A DNA stretch of 64,000 bases from Achromobacter insolitus (GTDB taxonomy: Bacteria; Pseudomonadota; Gammaproteobacteria; Burkholderiales; Burkholderiaceae_B). The notes beneath the pieces are model-generated. The model was not told the origin of the DNA and searched no databases. It worked only from the letters and a program-made list of their open reading frames with translations. The stretch covers positions 186,001 to 250,000 of the forward strand of contig NZ_NJIF01000003.1 of assembly GCF_002209555.1 (NCBI RefSeq), in the 5' to 3' direction. Below are positions 17,140-26,071 of this stretch, piece after piece (positions within the stretch are counted from its first letter, which is position 1; every line of letters begins with the position of its first letter). The translations under genes were made by a program, and so were the position numbers.

Positions 17140-17931
17140 ATGGATTTGGGTATTGCCGGCAAGACGGCGCTGGTGGGCGGCGCCAGCAAAGGCCTGGGTT
17201 ACGGCTGCGCGCTGGCGCTGGTGCGTGAAGGTGTCAACGTAGTGATCGTTGCGCGCGGCGCAGAGGCGCTCGAAGCCGCGAGGCAGCAATTGCTTAAGGC
17301 GCGGCCGGACGCCGCGGCCTTTGTTAAAGCCGTGGCGGCCGACATCACGACCCCGCGAGGACGCGAGGCGGTGTTCGCCGCGCATCCGGACTACGACATC
17401 GTGGTTACCAATGCGGGCGGGCCCCCGCCCGGGGACTTCCGAGACTGGGGCCGGGAGCAATGGCTGAACGCGGTCGAGGCCAACATGCTCACGCCGATCG
17501 AGCTGATCAAGGCCACGGTGGACGGTATGGCGGAGCGCGGCTTCGGACGCATCGTCAACATCACTTCCAGCGCGGTCAAGGCGCCCATCGACATCCTGGG
17601 GCTATCCAATGGCGCGCGCAGCGGGCTGACCGGGTTCGTGGCGGGCGTGGCGCGCAGCCATATCGCCGCCCGCGGCGTCACGATCAACAACCTGCTGCCC
17701 GGCGCCTTTGCGACCGACCGGCTGAGCTCGGCCCTGGCGGCTTCGGCGGCCAAGACCGGGCAGGATGCCGAGAAGGTAAGAGCCGAACGCCAGGGCGCGA
17801 TTCCAGCCCGCCGATTCGGCAACGCGGAGGAGTTCGGCGCCATCTGTGCCTTCCTGTGCAGTGTTCATGCGGGCTACGTCACCGGGCAGAACGTGCTGGC
17901 CGACGGCGGTGCCTATCCTGGCACTTTCTGA
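17140..17931 (+). CDS. SDR-family oxidoreductase with atypical active site
   Basis: A 263-residue short-chain dehydrogenase-like protein. The cofactor glycine motif is changed from TGxxxGxG to GGASKGLG (still fit for NAD(P)), with NNAG-like TNAGG and the ITSSAVK catalytic-serine strand. The usual Y-x3-K is replaced: the aligned segment reads L-S-N-G-A-R (Ser156 to Arg160), so the catalytic Tyr and Lys are missing. A group of FabG-like proteins shares this LSN-x-AR form. It may use another mechanism or act as a binding or lyase-type protein. It lies 29 bases after the Bug gene, and a second, canonical SDR follows 10 bases later. Confidence 0.85.
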   Translation: MDLGIAGKTALVGGASKGLGYGCALALVREGVNVVIVARGAEALEAARQQLLKARPDAAAFVKAVAADITTPRGREAVFAAHPDYDIVVTNAGGPPPGDFRDWGREQWLNAVEANMLTPIELIKATVDGMAERGFGRIVNITSSAVKAPIDILGLSNGARSGLTGFVAGVARSHIAARGVTINNLLPGAFATDRLSSALAASAAKTGQDAEKVRAERQGAIPARRFGNAEEFGAICAFLCSVHAGYVTGQNVLADGGAYPGTF

Positions 17932-17941
17932 GCGAGCGGCG

Positions 17942-18661
17942 ATGACGTATCAAGCAGAGTTGTTTGCCGGAAAGACGGCGCTGGTGACCGGCGCGACCCA
18001 AGGTATCGGCGCGGCCGTCGCCAACAGGCTGGCCGCACTGGGGGCCCGCACCATCGCCGCCGGGCTGCAATCCGATACGGGGGAATTGGCCCCGGGCATT
18101 GAAGTGCGTATCGCAGACGTCAGCCAGGCCGATGACGTCGCGGGCCTGTTGCACGGGCTGGACGAGCTGGACATCGTGGTGAACTGCGCCGGCATCATCC
18201 GTCGAGGCGCGGAACACGATCCTGCCGTATTCGAACAGGTGTTGGCCATCAACCTGACCGGCACCATGCGCGTGTGCACCGCCGCTCGGGAACGGCTTGC
18301 GCGGCGCGGGGGCTGCATCGTGAACACCGCCTCCATGCTCAGCTTCTTCGGCGGGTCATTGGTGCCGGCCTATGCGGCCAGCAAGGGCGGGGTGGCGCAA
18401 CTGACCAAGTCGCTGGCACTGGCGTACGCGGCGCAAGGCATCCGGGTTAACGCAGTCGCGCCTGGCTGGATCGCCACGCCGCTGACCCGCGCCCTGCAGG
18501 AGGACCCCGAACGCGCGGGGCCTATCCTGCAACGCACGCCGCTGGGCCGTTGGGGCAAACCGGAAGACGTGGCCGAAGGCGTGGTGTTCCTGTGCGCGCC
18601 TGCGGCCTCGTTCATGACCGGTGTGATCCTGCCGGTGGATGGGGGCTACCTGGTGGCCTGA
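17942..18661 (+). CDS. SDR-family oxidoreductase (canonical)
   Basis: A 239-residue SDR with TGATQGIGAAVA for cofactor binding, the NCAGI strand, the catalytic Ser in NTASMLSFFGG, and Y-x3-K in PAYAASKGG. The C-terminus (GKPEDVAEGVVFLCAPAASFMTGVILPVDGGYL) is that of FabG-like enzymes. ATG17942 is chosen because MTYQAELFAGKTALVTG gives the normal family N-terminus and the gene then starts 10 bases after the preceding stop codon; the upstream in-frame ATG would overlap that gene by 86 bases. It probably reduces or oxidises a keto/hydroxy intermediate of the same pathway. Confidence 0.9.
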   Translation: MTYQAELFAGKTALVTGATQGIGAAVANRLAALGARTIAAGLQSDTGELAPGIEVRIADVSQADDVAGLLHGLDELDIVVNCAGIIRRGAEHDPAVFEQVLAINLTGTMRVCTAARERLARRGGCIVNTASMLSFFGGSLVPAYAASKGGVAQLTKSLALAYAAQGIRVNAVAPGWIATPLTRALQEDPERAGPILQRTPLGRWGKPEDVAEGVVFLCAPAASFMTGVILPVDGGYLVA

Positions 18662-18773
18662 CGGGCAGCCTGGCGGTATGCCAGCGCCAGTGTTTGCGGG
18701 GATAATGGCGGGGCCGCGGCGCAGCCTGCGGCCTCGTTTGCCATTGCCGCCCTTCAAAGCCAAGTTTTTCGCC

Positions 18774-19604
18774 ATGTCAGAACTTCCGCCAGTCGCCAAC
18801 CCTCCCGCCGCGCAGGTGGCGGGCACCGCCGCCTTTTCGAAGTTCATGCACGTGCTGCAGGTCGTGGCCGATACGCCGGAATCCATGACGGTGGCCGAAC
18901 TCAGCAAGCGCAGCGGCTACCCGCGACCGACCGTTTACCGCACGGTGGCGGCGTTGGTGGCTGAACGCCTTCTGGCCGAACATCCCGTCACGGGCAAGCT
19001 GAGCCTGGGGCCGCGCCTGATCCAGCTTGCCAGCCGTAGTTGGGGGCGGTCCGAGATGCGGCTGGCGGCCGTCGAGAACCTGAAGCAGCTGCGGGACCTC
19101 ACCGGTGAAACCGTGCACCTGGCCGTGCCCAACGGGCAACACATGGTCTATATCGAGAAACTGGAAAGCCCCAGCGTGGTGCAGATGAATTCGCGTATCG
19201 GCACCAATGTGTCGATGTATTCGACAGCGGTGGGCAAAGCCTACCTGGCAATGCTGGACGAGCCTGCCTTGCAGGCCGCGCTGGACATGTTGCCGCAGCC
19301 CTTCGCCTGCCATACGCCGAATACCGTCAAGAACACCGAAGCGTTGCGGGAGCAGCTGGCGGCGGTGCGCCAGCGCGGCTGGGCCGTGGACGACGAAGAA
19401 AACGAAGCGGGCATCTATTGCTTTGGCGCGCCGATTTTTGGACAGAACGGCAGTCCGGTGGCGGCCATCAGCGTGAGCACGCTGCGTTTCCGCCAGAAGC
19501 CGGATCCTGAATCCGCCTACGTGGCGCCGCTGCTGGAGGCCTGCCGCGCCATCTCGCAGCGTATCGCCGGCACGCCGATGCTGGCGAGCAACGATTTGCT
19601 CTGA
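18774..19604 (+). CDS. IclR-family transcriptional regulator
   Basis: A 276-residue IclR regulator. The N-terminal winged helix is seen in FMHVLQVVADTPESMTVAELSKRSGYPRPTVYRTVAALVAERLL, and the effector domain contains LAVPNGQHMVYIEKLES, GTNVSMYSTAVGKAYLAML and the C-terminal AVDDEENEAGIYCFGAPIF segment. I start at ATG18774, inside a longer frame, because upstream residues are arginine- and proline-rich without family similarity. It closes the cupin-Bug-SDR-SDR operon and probably represses it through the palindrome near 15544. Confidence 0.88.
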   Translation: MSELPPVANPPAAQVAGTAAFSKFMHVLQVVADTPESMTVAELSKRSGYPRPTVYRTVAALVAERLLAEHPVTGKLSLGPRLIQLASRSWGRSEMRLAAVENLKQLRDLTGETVHLAVPNGQHMVYIEKLESPSVVQMNSRIGTNVSMYSTAVGKAYLAMLDEPALQAALDMLPQPFACHTPNTVKNTEALREQLAAVRQRGWAVDDEENEAGIYCFGAPIFGQNGSPVAAISVSTLRFRQKPDPESAYVAPLLEACRAISQRIAGTPMLASNDLL

Positions 19605-19654
19605 CCGCCAGGGGAGGCGCGCGATTGCGCGTTCCCGCCCTTGGCGCTTGCTGC

Positions 19655-20617
19655 CTATTCAGGCTGGATGCCGGCCTTCTTGATGATGTCGCCCCACTTT
19701 TTCGATTCGGCTTGCTGGAACTGCGCAAGTTCGCCCGGCGTAGAGCTTGCAGGGTCGGTGCCTGTCTGGGTGTAGAACTGTTTGGCGGGCGCGCTTTCCG
19801 TGGCCTTGACCAGCAGCTCGTTCAGACGCTTGACCACGTCTGGCGGAGTGCCAGCCGGCGCATAGGCGGCGAACCAGTAGCCCATTTCGTAGCCCGGCAC
19901 GCCGGCCTCCGAGATGGTGGGCACATCGGGCGCAAGCGGCGAGCGCGCCTGGCCGGTCACGCCCAGGGCGCGCAGCTTGCCGGATTTGACCTGGGGCAGG
20001 CCGGTGGCGGTGTCGGTGATCATCATGTCGATCTGGCCGCCCAGGAGATCCGTGACCGCCAGCGGATTGCTCTTGTAAGGCACATGGAGCAATTGCACGC
20101 CTGCCATCTGCTGCAGCAGTTCGCCCGCAATGCGGCTGCTGGAGCTGCCGCTGCCAAAGCTAAGCTTGCCGGGCGATTGCCTGGCTTGCGCCAGGAAGTC
20201 GCCCACCGTCTTTGCCTGCGAACTGGGGTTCACCACCATGATCTGGCCGCCCTTGCCAAGCAAGGTCAGGGGAGCATAGTCCTTGACCGGGTCGTAGGTC
20301 AGGGTCTTGTAAAGATGTTCGTTTGCGGCATGCGTGGTGTTGGTGGTGATCAGCACCGTATAGCCGTCCGGGGCCGCGCGGGCGCCGGCTGCCGCGCCGA
20401 TCATCGCGCTGGCGCCGGGCTTGTTCTCGATCACCACCGCCTGGCCGGTCTGTTCGGTAACACCCTGGCCGATGGCGCGGCCGATCTGGTCGGTGGCGCT
20501 GCCGGCCGCGAACGGCACGATGAAAGTGATGGGCTTGGCGGGGAATTGGGCCATCGCCGTGACGGGCAGGGCGGCCGCAAGCAGCAAGGCCAGCCGGCCT
20601 TTGAAAGCAATGCGCAT
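19655..20617 (-). CDS. Bug-family periplasmic solute receptor
   Basis: A 320-residue TctC/Bug protein. The signal peptide is LALLLAAALPVTAMAQ. Family blocks follow: FPAKPITFIVPFAAGSATDQIGRA, ENKPGASAMIGAAAGARAAPDGYT, HVPYKSNPLAVTDLLGGQIDMMIT and LAPDVPTISEAGVPGYE. It is transcribed with the two AtuA-type genes upstream (36-base gap), so its ligand is likely the substrate or precursor of that enzyme pair. It converges on the iclR gene with a 50-base gap. Confidence 0.92.
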   Translation of the reverse strand: MRIAFKGRLALLLAAALPVTAMAQFPAKPITFIVPFAAGSATDQIGRAIGQGVTEQTGQAVVIENKPGASAMIGAAAGARAAPDGYTVLITTNTTHAANEHLYKTLTYDPVKDYAPLTLLGKGGQIMVVNPSSQAKTVGDFLAQARQSPGKLSFGSGSSSSRIAGELLQQMAGVQLLHVPYKSNPLAVTDLLGGQIDMMITDTATGLPQVKSGKLRALGVTGQARSPLAPDVPTISEAGVPGYEMGYWFAAYAPAGTPPDVVKRLNELLVKATESAPAKQFYTQTGTDPASSTPGELAQFQQAESKKWGDIIKKAGIQPE

Positions 20618-20653
20618 GTGTGTCTCCTGTGGGGTTTTTTATAGGAATGGATA

Positions 20654-21037
20654 TCAGGCGGCCGCTGGGCGGTCGCCGGGTATGTCCGGCAGGCGGCCTG
20701 CCAGCGATGGGCTGACTTCGACCGTCATGTCCAGCAACCTGAAAGACAGGCTCTTGCCGTGCGTGTCCAGGTTGAGGGCATCGTTGACGCCGCCATCCAG
20801 CACGCCTTCGAGCACGAAGTTCATGGCGTGCAGCGTCGGCAGTGCGTAGCGGGTGACGCGGCGGGGATGGCGGTACGCGAACCAGGCGGCAACGCGGGCT
20901 TCGGTGACCTGAGCCGTCAGCACTTCGTAGCATTCCGGGTCCCAGGCAATGAGGCTCAGATTGGAAATGTCGCCCTTGTCGCCGGAGCGGCTGTGAGCCA
21001 GGCGGTACAAAGGGACCGCGATCAGCGGCGGATTCAT
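20654..21037 (-). CDS. AtuA-type small C-terminal subunit
   Basis: A 127-residue protein with PLYRLAHSRSGDKGDISNLSLIAWDPECYEVL, the opening of the small C-terminal domain found in acyclic terpene utilisation protein AtuA and relatives. In Pseudomonas AtuA this domain is fused to the DUF1446 domain; here it is a separate gene whose start overlaps the stop of the DUF1446 gene by four bases (ATGA). The domain has no settled biochemical function. Neighbouring Bug and LysR genes suggest a role in carboxylate or terpenoid acid breakdown. Confidence 0.8.
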   Translation of the reverse strand: MNPPLIAVPLYRLAHSRSGDKGDISNLSLIAWDPECYEVLTAQVTEARVAAWFAYRHPRRVTRYALPTLHAMNFVLEGVLDGGVNDALNLDTHGKSLSFRLLDMTVEVSPSLAGRLPDIPGDRPAAA

Positions 21038-22392
21038 TGCGCGGTTTCCTCCAGGAAGGTCCAGCCGCTAGGCACGGCGTCGCGTGGCAACGTGCAGGAC
21101 ATCATGTTCAGGCGGGGACGCAGGGCGGTGCGCACGCCGCCGCCGCCGGCCGGGCCGCAGGTATAAAGCGCGGTCACTTCGCGCAGCAGGCTCTCGGCCA
21201 GCTTGCGGTCCAGGTGCTCGGTTGCAATGCGCAGGCGGACGTCGCGCGCATGGCCGTCGGGCAGGCCGGACAGCAGTTCGCCCGCGTCGTCGCCCAGTAT
21301 GCTGACGGCGCCAATCAGGTCGGCGCGCAGGCGCAGCGCCGGATCCACGCGCTTGCGCACGATATCCGCGGCCAGGCGCGCCCGTGCCTCGGCCTGAACG
21401 CCGGCATAGGAGATCTCGGCCTCGGCGAGCCAGCCGCCGCGGTAGCACACGTTGACTTTGAGCTCGTCCGGGCGCGAATGGCCGGTGATGCCGCGCACCG
21501 CCACGCGGTTGCCGCCCAGCTCCGCCACGGTGGCTCGGCTCAGGTCGGCGACGACGTCGGGTGTCAGGTAGCGCGAGGGATCATGCACCTCATACAGTAA
21601 CTGCTCCTTGACCGTACGCGCGTCGACCATGCCGCCGGTGCCGTCCGCTTTGCCGATGACGAATTCGCCGTCCGCCTGGATCTCGGCAATGGGAAAGCCC
21701 GCGCTATGCACGTCGGGCACGTCCTTCAGGCCGGGCACGCAGAAGTAGCCTCCGGTCACCTGCAGGCCGCACTCCAGCATATGTCCGGCCATGGTGGCGC
21801 GCCCCAGGCGCGGCCAATCGTCCAGGCTCCAGCCGAAATGGGCCAAGGCCGGGCCCAGTGTGAGGGAAGGATCCGATACTCGGCCGGCCACCACGACCTG
21901 TGCGCCGGCCGTCAGCGCTTGCGCGATCTCGGCGGCGCCCAGGTAGGCTGTGGCGCTCACCACGTCCAGCCCGTCCAGCGCGGCGCCCAGGCGCTCGCGC
22001 AGCAGTTTGCGCTGTGCATCGCTGGTGAGCGCGTCGCCATGGACCACCGCAATGCGGGGCACGGGCAATCCCTGTTGCCGGGCAAGCGCGGCAATGCGCC
22101 TGGCCGCGGCTGCCGGGTTGGCGGCGCCAAAGTTGCCGACGATGCTGATGCCATGGCGCAGGCAGTCGCCCAGTACCGGACCGACCAGCTCGTCCAGCAA
22201 GGGTTCGTAGCCGCGCTCCGGGTTTTCGTTACGCGCCAACTGCGCGAGGGCCAGCGTGCGCTCGGCCAAGGTTTCGTAGATCAGCACGCCGCCGCCTCGG
22301 GCGACAAGCGTGCGCACCACCGCGGCGGCGCCATCGCTGCGATCGCCCGAGAATCCGGAGGCGCAGCCGATATAAAGAGGGGATTGGGGCAT
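21034..22392 (-). CDS. AtuA-like DUF1446 protein (large part)
   Basis: A 452-residue DUF1446 protein. Seen segments are YIGCASGFSGDRSDGA, LIYETLAERTLALAQ, GNFGAANPAAAARRI, GRVSDPSLTLGPALAHFGW, GHMLECGLQVTGGYF, GKADGTGGMVD and the closing YTCGPAGGGGVR. The family includes Pseudomonas AtuA of the citronellol/geranyl pathway, whose exact reaction is unsettled. ATG22392 is used because MPQSPLYIGCASGFSG is the family start. It is divergent from a lysR gene 97 bases away and is followed by its small partner and a Bug receptor. Confidence 0.85.
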   Translation of the reverse strand: MPQSPLYIGCASGFSGDRSDGAAAVVRTLVARGGGVLIYETLAERTLALAQLARNENPERGYEPLLDELVGPVLGDCLRHGISIVGNFGAANPAAAARRIAALARQQGLPVPRIAVVHGDALTSDAQRKLLRERLGAALDGLDVVSATAYLGAAEIAQALTAGAQVVVAGRVSDPSLTLGPALAHFGWSLDDWPRLGRATMAGHMLECGLQVTGGYFCVPGLKDVPDVHSAGFPIAEIQADGEFVIGKADGTGGMVDARTVKEQLLYEVHDPSRYLTPDVVADLSRATVAELGGNRVAVRGITGHSRPDELKVNVCYRGGWLAEAEISYAGVQAEARARLAADIVRKRVDPALRLRADLIGAVSILGDDAGELLSGLPDGHARDVRLRIATEHLDRKLAESLLREVTALYTCGPAGGGGVRTALRPRLNMMSCTLPRDAVPSGWTFLEETAQ

Positions 22393-22489
22393 ACGGGTTT
22401 GGTGCGAGATCCATGTGTATGAATCCACTATAGGCATGGATCGATGATCAGTAAAATAGAAAGATCGGATCAATTCATAGAGAAAAGCC

Positions 22490-23428
22490 ATGAATCTGTC
22501 GGCTCGGCAATTGCGCGCTTTTGTCGCCTTGGCGGATGAAAAGCACTTCACCCGGGCGGCTCAACGTTGCCACCTGACCCAGCCGGCCTTCAGCGCCCTG
22601 ATTCGCCAGCTGGAGGAAAGCGCGGGCGCGCGCCTGTTTGACCGCAACACGCGCCACGTGGAGCTGACGATCGAAGGCCAGGTGCTGGACGCTACCGCCC
22701 GCCGGCTGCTGGCCGACATGGACCTGGTCATGGAAGACCTGCGCGATCACGCCGCAAGACGGCGCGGGCGGGTGGCGCTGGCGGCCTTGCCTTCGCTTGC
22801 CGCGGGTTGGCTTCCCGGGCTATTGGCGCGCTTTCGCGAGACCTATCCCGGAATCTCGGTGGACCTGCGCGATGCCTTGCTGGACCCCTGCCTGGACTTG
22901 GTGCAGGCGGGGCAAGTGGATTTTGCCGTGGCATCGCGGCGGCCGGACATGAACGAACTCGACAGCGAATTCCTGCATGCGGACCGGTACTTCCTCGTTT
23001 GCCGCGCCGACCATCCGCTTGCGGAAGCCGACGAGGCCCGGCTGCGCGACATCCTGCGTTATCCCATGATCCAGCTCGCGCGCGGCAGCAGCGTGCGCAA
23101 GCACCTGGATGCCGCCCTCGGCGCCGACGCGCCGGCCCCGGTCTTCGAGGTGGAGCACCTGGCCACCGCCACCGGACTGGTGCGGGCCGGGCTGGGCATC
23201 GCCGTGGTGCCCGCGATGACGCTGTTCCATTTTGGCGGCGCCGACCTGCGCATCGTGCCCTTGGCCGGCAAGGCCTTGACCCGGCCGCTCTATCTGGTGC
23301 GGCGCAAGGGGCGCACGCTGTCAGTGGCGGCGCAGGCGCTGTATGACCTACTGCGGGAACACCGGGGGGATATAGATGGTCCGTCCTACGGCGTTCAGCT
23401 ACTTTCGCAAAAGTCTATTGCTGGATAA
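22490..23428 (+). CDS. LysR-family transcriptional regulator
   Basis: A 312-residue LysR protein with the helix-turn-helix LRAFVALADEKHFTRAAQRCHLTQPAFSALIRQLEESAGARLFDRNTRHVELT, which places it in the CysB/CbbR-like main group, and an effector domain (ALAALPSLAAGWLPGLLARF, GQVDFAVASRRPD, ATGLVRAGLGIAVVPAMT). It is transcribed away from the AtuA-like operon across a 97-base gap and probably controls it, perhaps with the product or substrate of that pathway as effector. Confidence 0.9.
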   Translation: MNLSARQLRAFVALADEKHFTRAAQRCHLTQPAFSALIRQLEESAGARLFDRNTRHVELTIEGQVLDATARRLLADMDLVMEDLRDHAARRRGRVALAALPSLAAGWLPGLLARFRETYPGISVDLRDALLDPCLDLVQAGQVDFAVASRRPDMNELDSEFLHADRYFLVCRADHPLAEADEARLRDILRYPMIQLARGSSVRKHLDAALGADAPAPVFEVEHLATATGLVRAGLGIAVVPAMTLFHFGGADLRIVPLAGKALTRPLYLVRRKGRTLSVAAQALYDLLREHRGDIDGPSYGVQLLSQKSIAG

Positions 23429-23474
23429 ACTTCGATAGTTGTAGCTTCTATCCGTCCACCCAAGGATTCCGCCC

Positions 23475-23861
23475 ATGAGCAAGCAAATCATTCATACCGA
23501 CACCGCGCCCGCCGCGGTAGGCCCTTACTCGCAAGCGGTTGCCGTAAGCGGCACCAAGACTGTCTACCTTTCGGGCCAGATCGGCCTGGAGCCGGGCACC
23601 GGCGATCTGGTTTCCGAGAACTTCGATGCCCAGGTGCGCCAGGCATTCGCGAATATGCAGGAAGTCATCAAGGCTGCCGGCGGCACGCTGGACAACGTGG
23701 TCAAGCTCACGCTGTTCCTGACCGACCTGGGCAAGTTCACGGCCGCCAATGCCATCATGGCCGAGATCATTCCGCAGCCGTTCCCGGCACGCTCGACCAT
23801 CGGCGTGGCCAGCCTGCCCAAGGGCGCGCAGTTCGAGGTCGAAGCCATTCTGGTCCTGTAA
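23475..23861 (+). CDS. ridA: Enamine/imine deaminase RidA
   Basis: A 128-residue RidA (YjgF/UK114) protein. It has APAAVGPYSQAV with the Tyr of the active-site loop, VYLSGQIGLEPGTGDL with the serine-proximal turn, QAFANMQEVIKAAGGTLDNVVKLTLFLTDL, the FPARSTIGVASLPKGAQFEVEAI strand with the catalytic Arg and Glu, and normal length. RidA hydrolyses reactive 2-aminoacrylate and other enamines made by PLP enzymes, and so protects PLP proteins. An AAGGA ribosome site precedes the start. Confidence 0.95.
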   Translation: MSKQIIHTDTAPAAVGPYSQAVAVSGTKTVYLSGQIGLEPGTGDLVSENFDAQVRQAFANMQEVIKAAGGTLDNVVKLTLFLTDLGKFTAANAIMAEIIPQPFPARSTIGVASLPKGAQFEVEAILVL

Positions 23862-23900
23862 GGCCCGCCCGGACTTTTCAATCCAGGGGTTCGTTTCTCC

Positions 23901-25991
23901 ATGCCGGCCGCAGCCGCGGCTTCCAAGCGAACCGGCGCCGACAACAAAGGCGCCGGCAAGGCAATGACGGATACGGAGCGCAAGCTCCGTAACCTCGGGC
24001 TTGTGCTGCCCGAGGACTTCGTGCTGCACCTGCCGCTGCGCTACGAAGATGAAACCCGCATCGTTCCGATCAGCGCGCTGCGCCCCGGCTTTGCCGGACA
24101 GGTGGAAGGCGAGATCATCAAATCCGAGGTGCTTTATCGGCCCCGGCGTCAGCTGACCGCCACCTTGGCGGACGACAGCGGCGAACTGCAATTGCGCTGG
24201 CTGAATTTCTATCCAAGCCAGCAAAAACAGGTCAGCGTGGGCAAGCGCTTGCGCGCGCGCGGCGAGGTCCGCGGCGGCCTGTTCGGGCGCGAGATGGTTC
24301 ATCCGCGCATGACCAATGCCGACGCGCCGCTGCCCACGGCGCTGACGCCCGTCTATCCCAGTACCGAAGGGCTGCCTCAGATAACCTTGCGCCGCGCTAT
24401 CGCGCAGGCGCTGGACCGCGCAGACCTGTCCGACACGCTGCCCGACGAAGCGCGCGCGCGCTACGACCTGCCGCCGTTCGAACCGGCGATCCGCGCCCTG
24501 CATACCCCCGCGCAAGGGGAGTCCGAGCAGGCCTTGCTGGACCGTGTGCATCCCGCTTGGCGCCGTATCAAGTTCGACGAACTGCTGGCGCAGCAGCTAT
24601 CGCTGGCCGCAGCCCGTGCCGCCCGCCGCGTCAAGGAGGCCGAATCGCTGCCGGCGCGCAGCGAACCCGACGGCCTGGTCGCCAGGCTGTACGAGACGCT
24701 GCCGTTCAAACTGACCGCCGCGCAAGAGCGCGTGGTCGCGGAAATCTCTGCGGACCTGGGCAAGCCATACCCCATGCACCGCCTGTTGCAGGGCGACGTG
24801 GGCAGCGGCAAGACGGTCGTGGCCGCGATTGCCGCGGCCCAGGCCATCGCCAGCGGCGCCCAGGTTGCGCTGATGGCCCCGACGGAAATCCTGGCCGAGC
24901 AGCACTTCCGCAAACTGGTGTCGTGGCTGCAACCGCTGGGCGTGAACGTGGCCTGGCTGAGCGGTAGCCTGTCGGCCAAGGCGCGGCGCGCAGCGGTCGC
25001 GGCAGCGGCAGATGGCAGCGTGCAATTGGTCGTGGGCACCCAGGCCCTGATTCAGGATCATGTCGAGTTCCACCGCCTGGGCCTGTCCATCGTGGATGAG
25101 CAGCACCGATTCGGCGTCGGGCAGCGCCTGGCGCTGACGCGCAAAGGTGAGACCGTGCGCGGGCGCATCGTGCCGCATCAACTCAACATGAGCGCGACGC
25201 CGATACCGCGCACGCTCGCCATGACTTTCTTTGCCGACCTGGACGTTTCCGTCATCGACGAACTGCCGCCCGGACGCAGCCCGGTCGTCACCAAGCTGGT
25301 GTCCGACGTGCGGCGCGAAGAGGTCATCGCCCACATTGCCCAGGCTGCGCGCGGCGGCCAGCAGGCCTATTGGGTATGCCCTTTGGTCGAGGAAAGCGAG
25401 GCCCTCGAGCTCCAGACCGCCGTCGATACCTACGAAGGCATGCGGGTAGATCTGCCAGACTTGCGCATCGGCCTGGTGCACGGCCGACTGCCGCAGGCCG
25501 AGAAAGCCGCTGTGATGGAAGCCTTTCGCGAGGGCGAAATAGACCTGCTGGTCGCCACCACCGTCATCGAGGTCGGCGTGGACGTGCCGAACGCCTCGCT
25601 CATGGTGATCGAGCACGCCGAGCGTTTTGGCCTGGCCCAATTGCACCAATTGCGCGGCCGGGTAGGGCGGGGCACCGCCGAATCTGTATGCGTGCTGCTT
25701 TATCAGACGCCGCTGTCGCAAGTGGCGCGCGAACGGCTGCGCGCCATGTTCGAAACGTCGGACGGCTTTGAAATCGCCCGCCGCGATCTGGAGCAACGCG
25801 GCCCGGGTGAGTTCCTGGGCACGCGCCAGTCCGGCATGGCGCTGTTGCGCTTCGCCGATCTGGAAACGGACGCGGCCATTGCCGAAGACGCGCGTGACGC
25901 CGCCGTATGGCTGCGCGCGGAGCATCCGGCCGCGGTCGAAGCGCACCTGGCGCGCTGGATGCGCGGGCGCGAGGATTTCCTGCGCACCTGA
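23901..25991 (+). CDS. recG: ATP-dependent DNA helicase RecG
   Basis: A 696-residue RecG. The N-terminal wedge/OB domain (LHLPLRYEDETRIVPI, LRARGEVRGGLFGREMVHPR) is followed by SF2 helicase motifs: Walker A QGDVGSGKT, TEILAEQH, DEQHRFGVGQR, SATPIPRTLAM, and the second RecA-like lobe with VATTVIEVGVDVPNASLMVIEHAERFGLAQLHQLRGRVGRG. The C-terminal RecG helical hook (RRDLEQRGPGEFLGTRQSG) is complete. RecG unwinds branched DNA and regresses stalled forks. The start may instead be ATG23964 (MTDTERKLRNLGL), which has a GGCAAGG before it. It lies 40 bases after ridA. Confidence 0.95.
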   Translation: MPAAAAASKRTGADNKGAGKAMTDTERKLRNLGLVLPEDFVLHLPLRYEDETRIVPISALRPGFAGQVEGEIIKSEVLYRPRRQLTATLADDSGELQLRWLNFYPSQQKQVSVGKRLRARGEVRGGLFGREMVHPRMTNADAPLPTALTPVYPSTEGLPQITLRRAIAQALDRADLSDTLPDEARARYDLPPFEPAIRALHTPAQGESEQALLDRVHPAWRRIKFDELLAQQLSLAAARAARRVKEAESLPARSEPDGLVARLYETLPFKLTAAQERVVAEISADLGKPYPMHRLLQGDVGSGKTVVAAIAAAQAIASGAQVALMAPTEILAEQHFRKLVSWLQPLGVNVAWLSGSLSAKARRAAVAAAADGSVQLVVGTQALIQDHVEFHRLGLSIVDEQHRFGVGQRLALTRKGETVRGRIVPHQLNMSATPIPRTLAMTFFADLDVSVIDELPPGRSPVVTKLVSDVRREEVIAHIAQAARGGQQAYWVCPLVEESEALELQTAVDTYEGMRVDLPDLRIGLVHGRLPQAEKAAVMEAFREGEIDLLVATTVIEVGVDVPNASLMVIEHAERFGLAQLHQLRGRVGRGTAESVCVLLYQTPLSQVARERLRAMFETSDGFEIARRDLEQRGPGEFLGTRQSGMALLRFADLETDAAIAEDARDAAVWLRAEHPAAVEAHLARWMRGREDFLRT

Positions 25992-26071
25992 CCATGCCGT
26001 CCGCCGCCAACCTTAATCTAGCAAGCGCCAGCCTAGCGGCTGGGGCATAACCCCCGGGGGCGTAGTCCACC

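Noticed and set aside
24597-25946. A 449-codon minus-strand frame opposite recG
   Set aside because: Antisense to helicase motifs of RecG; composition artefact.
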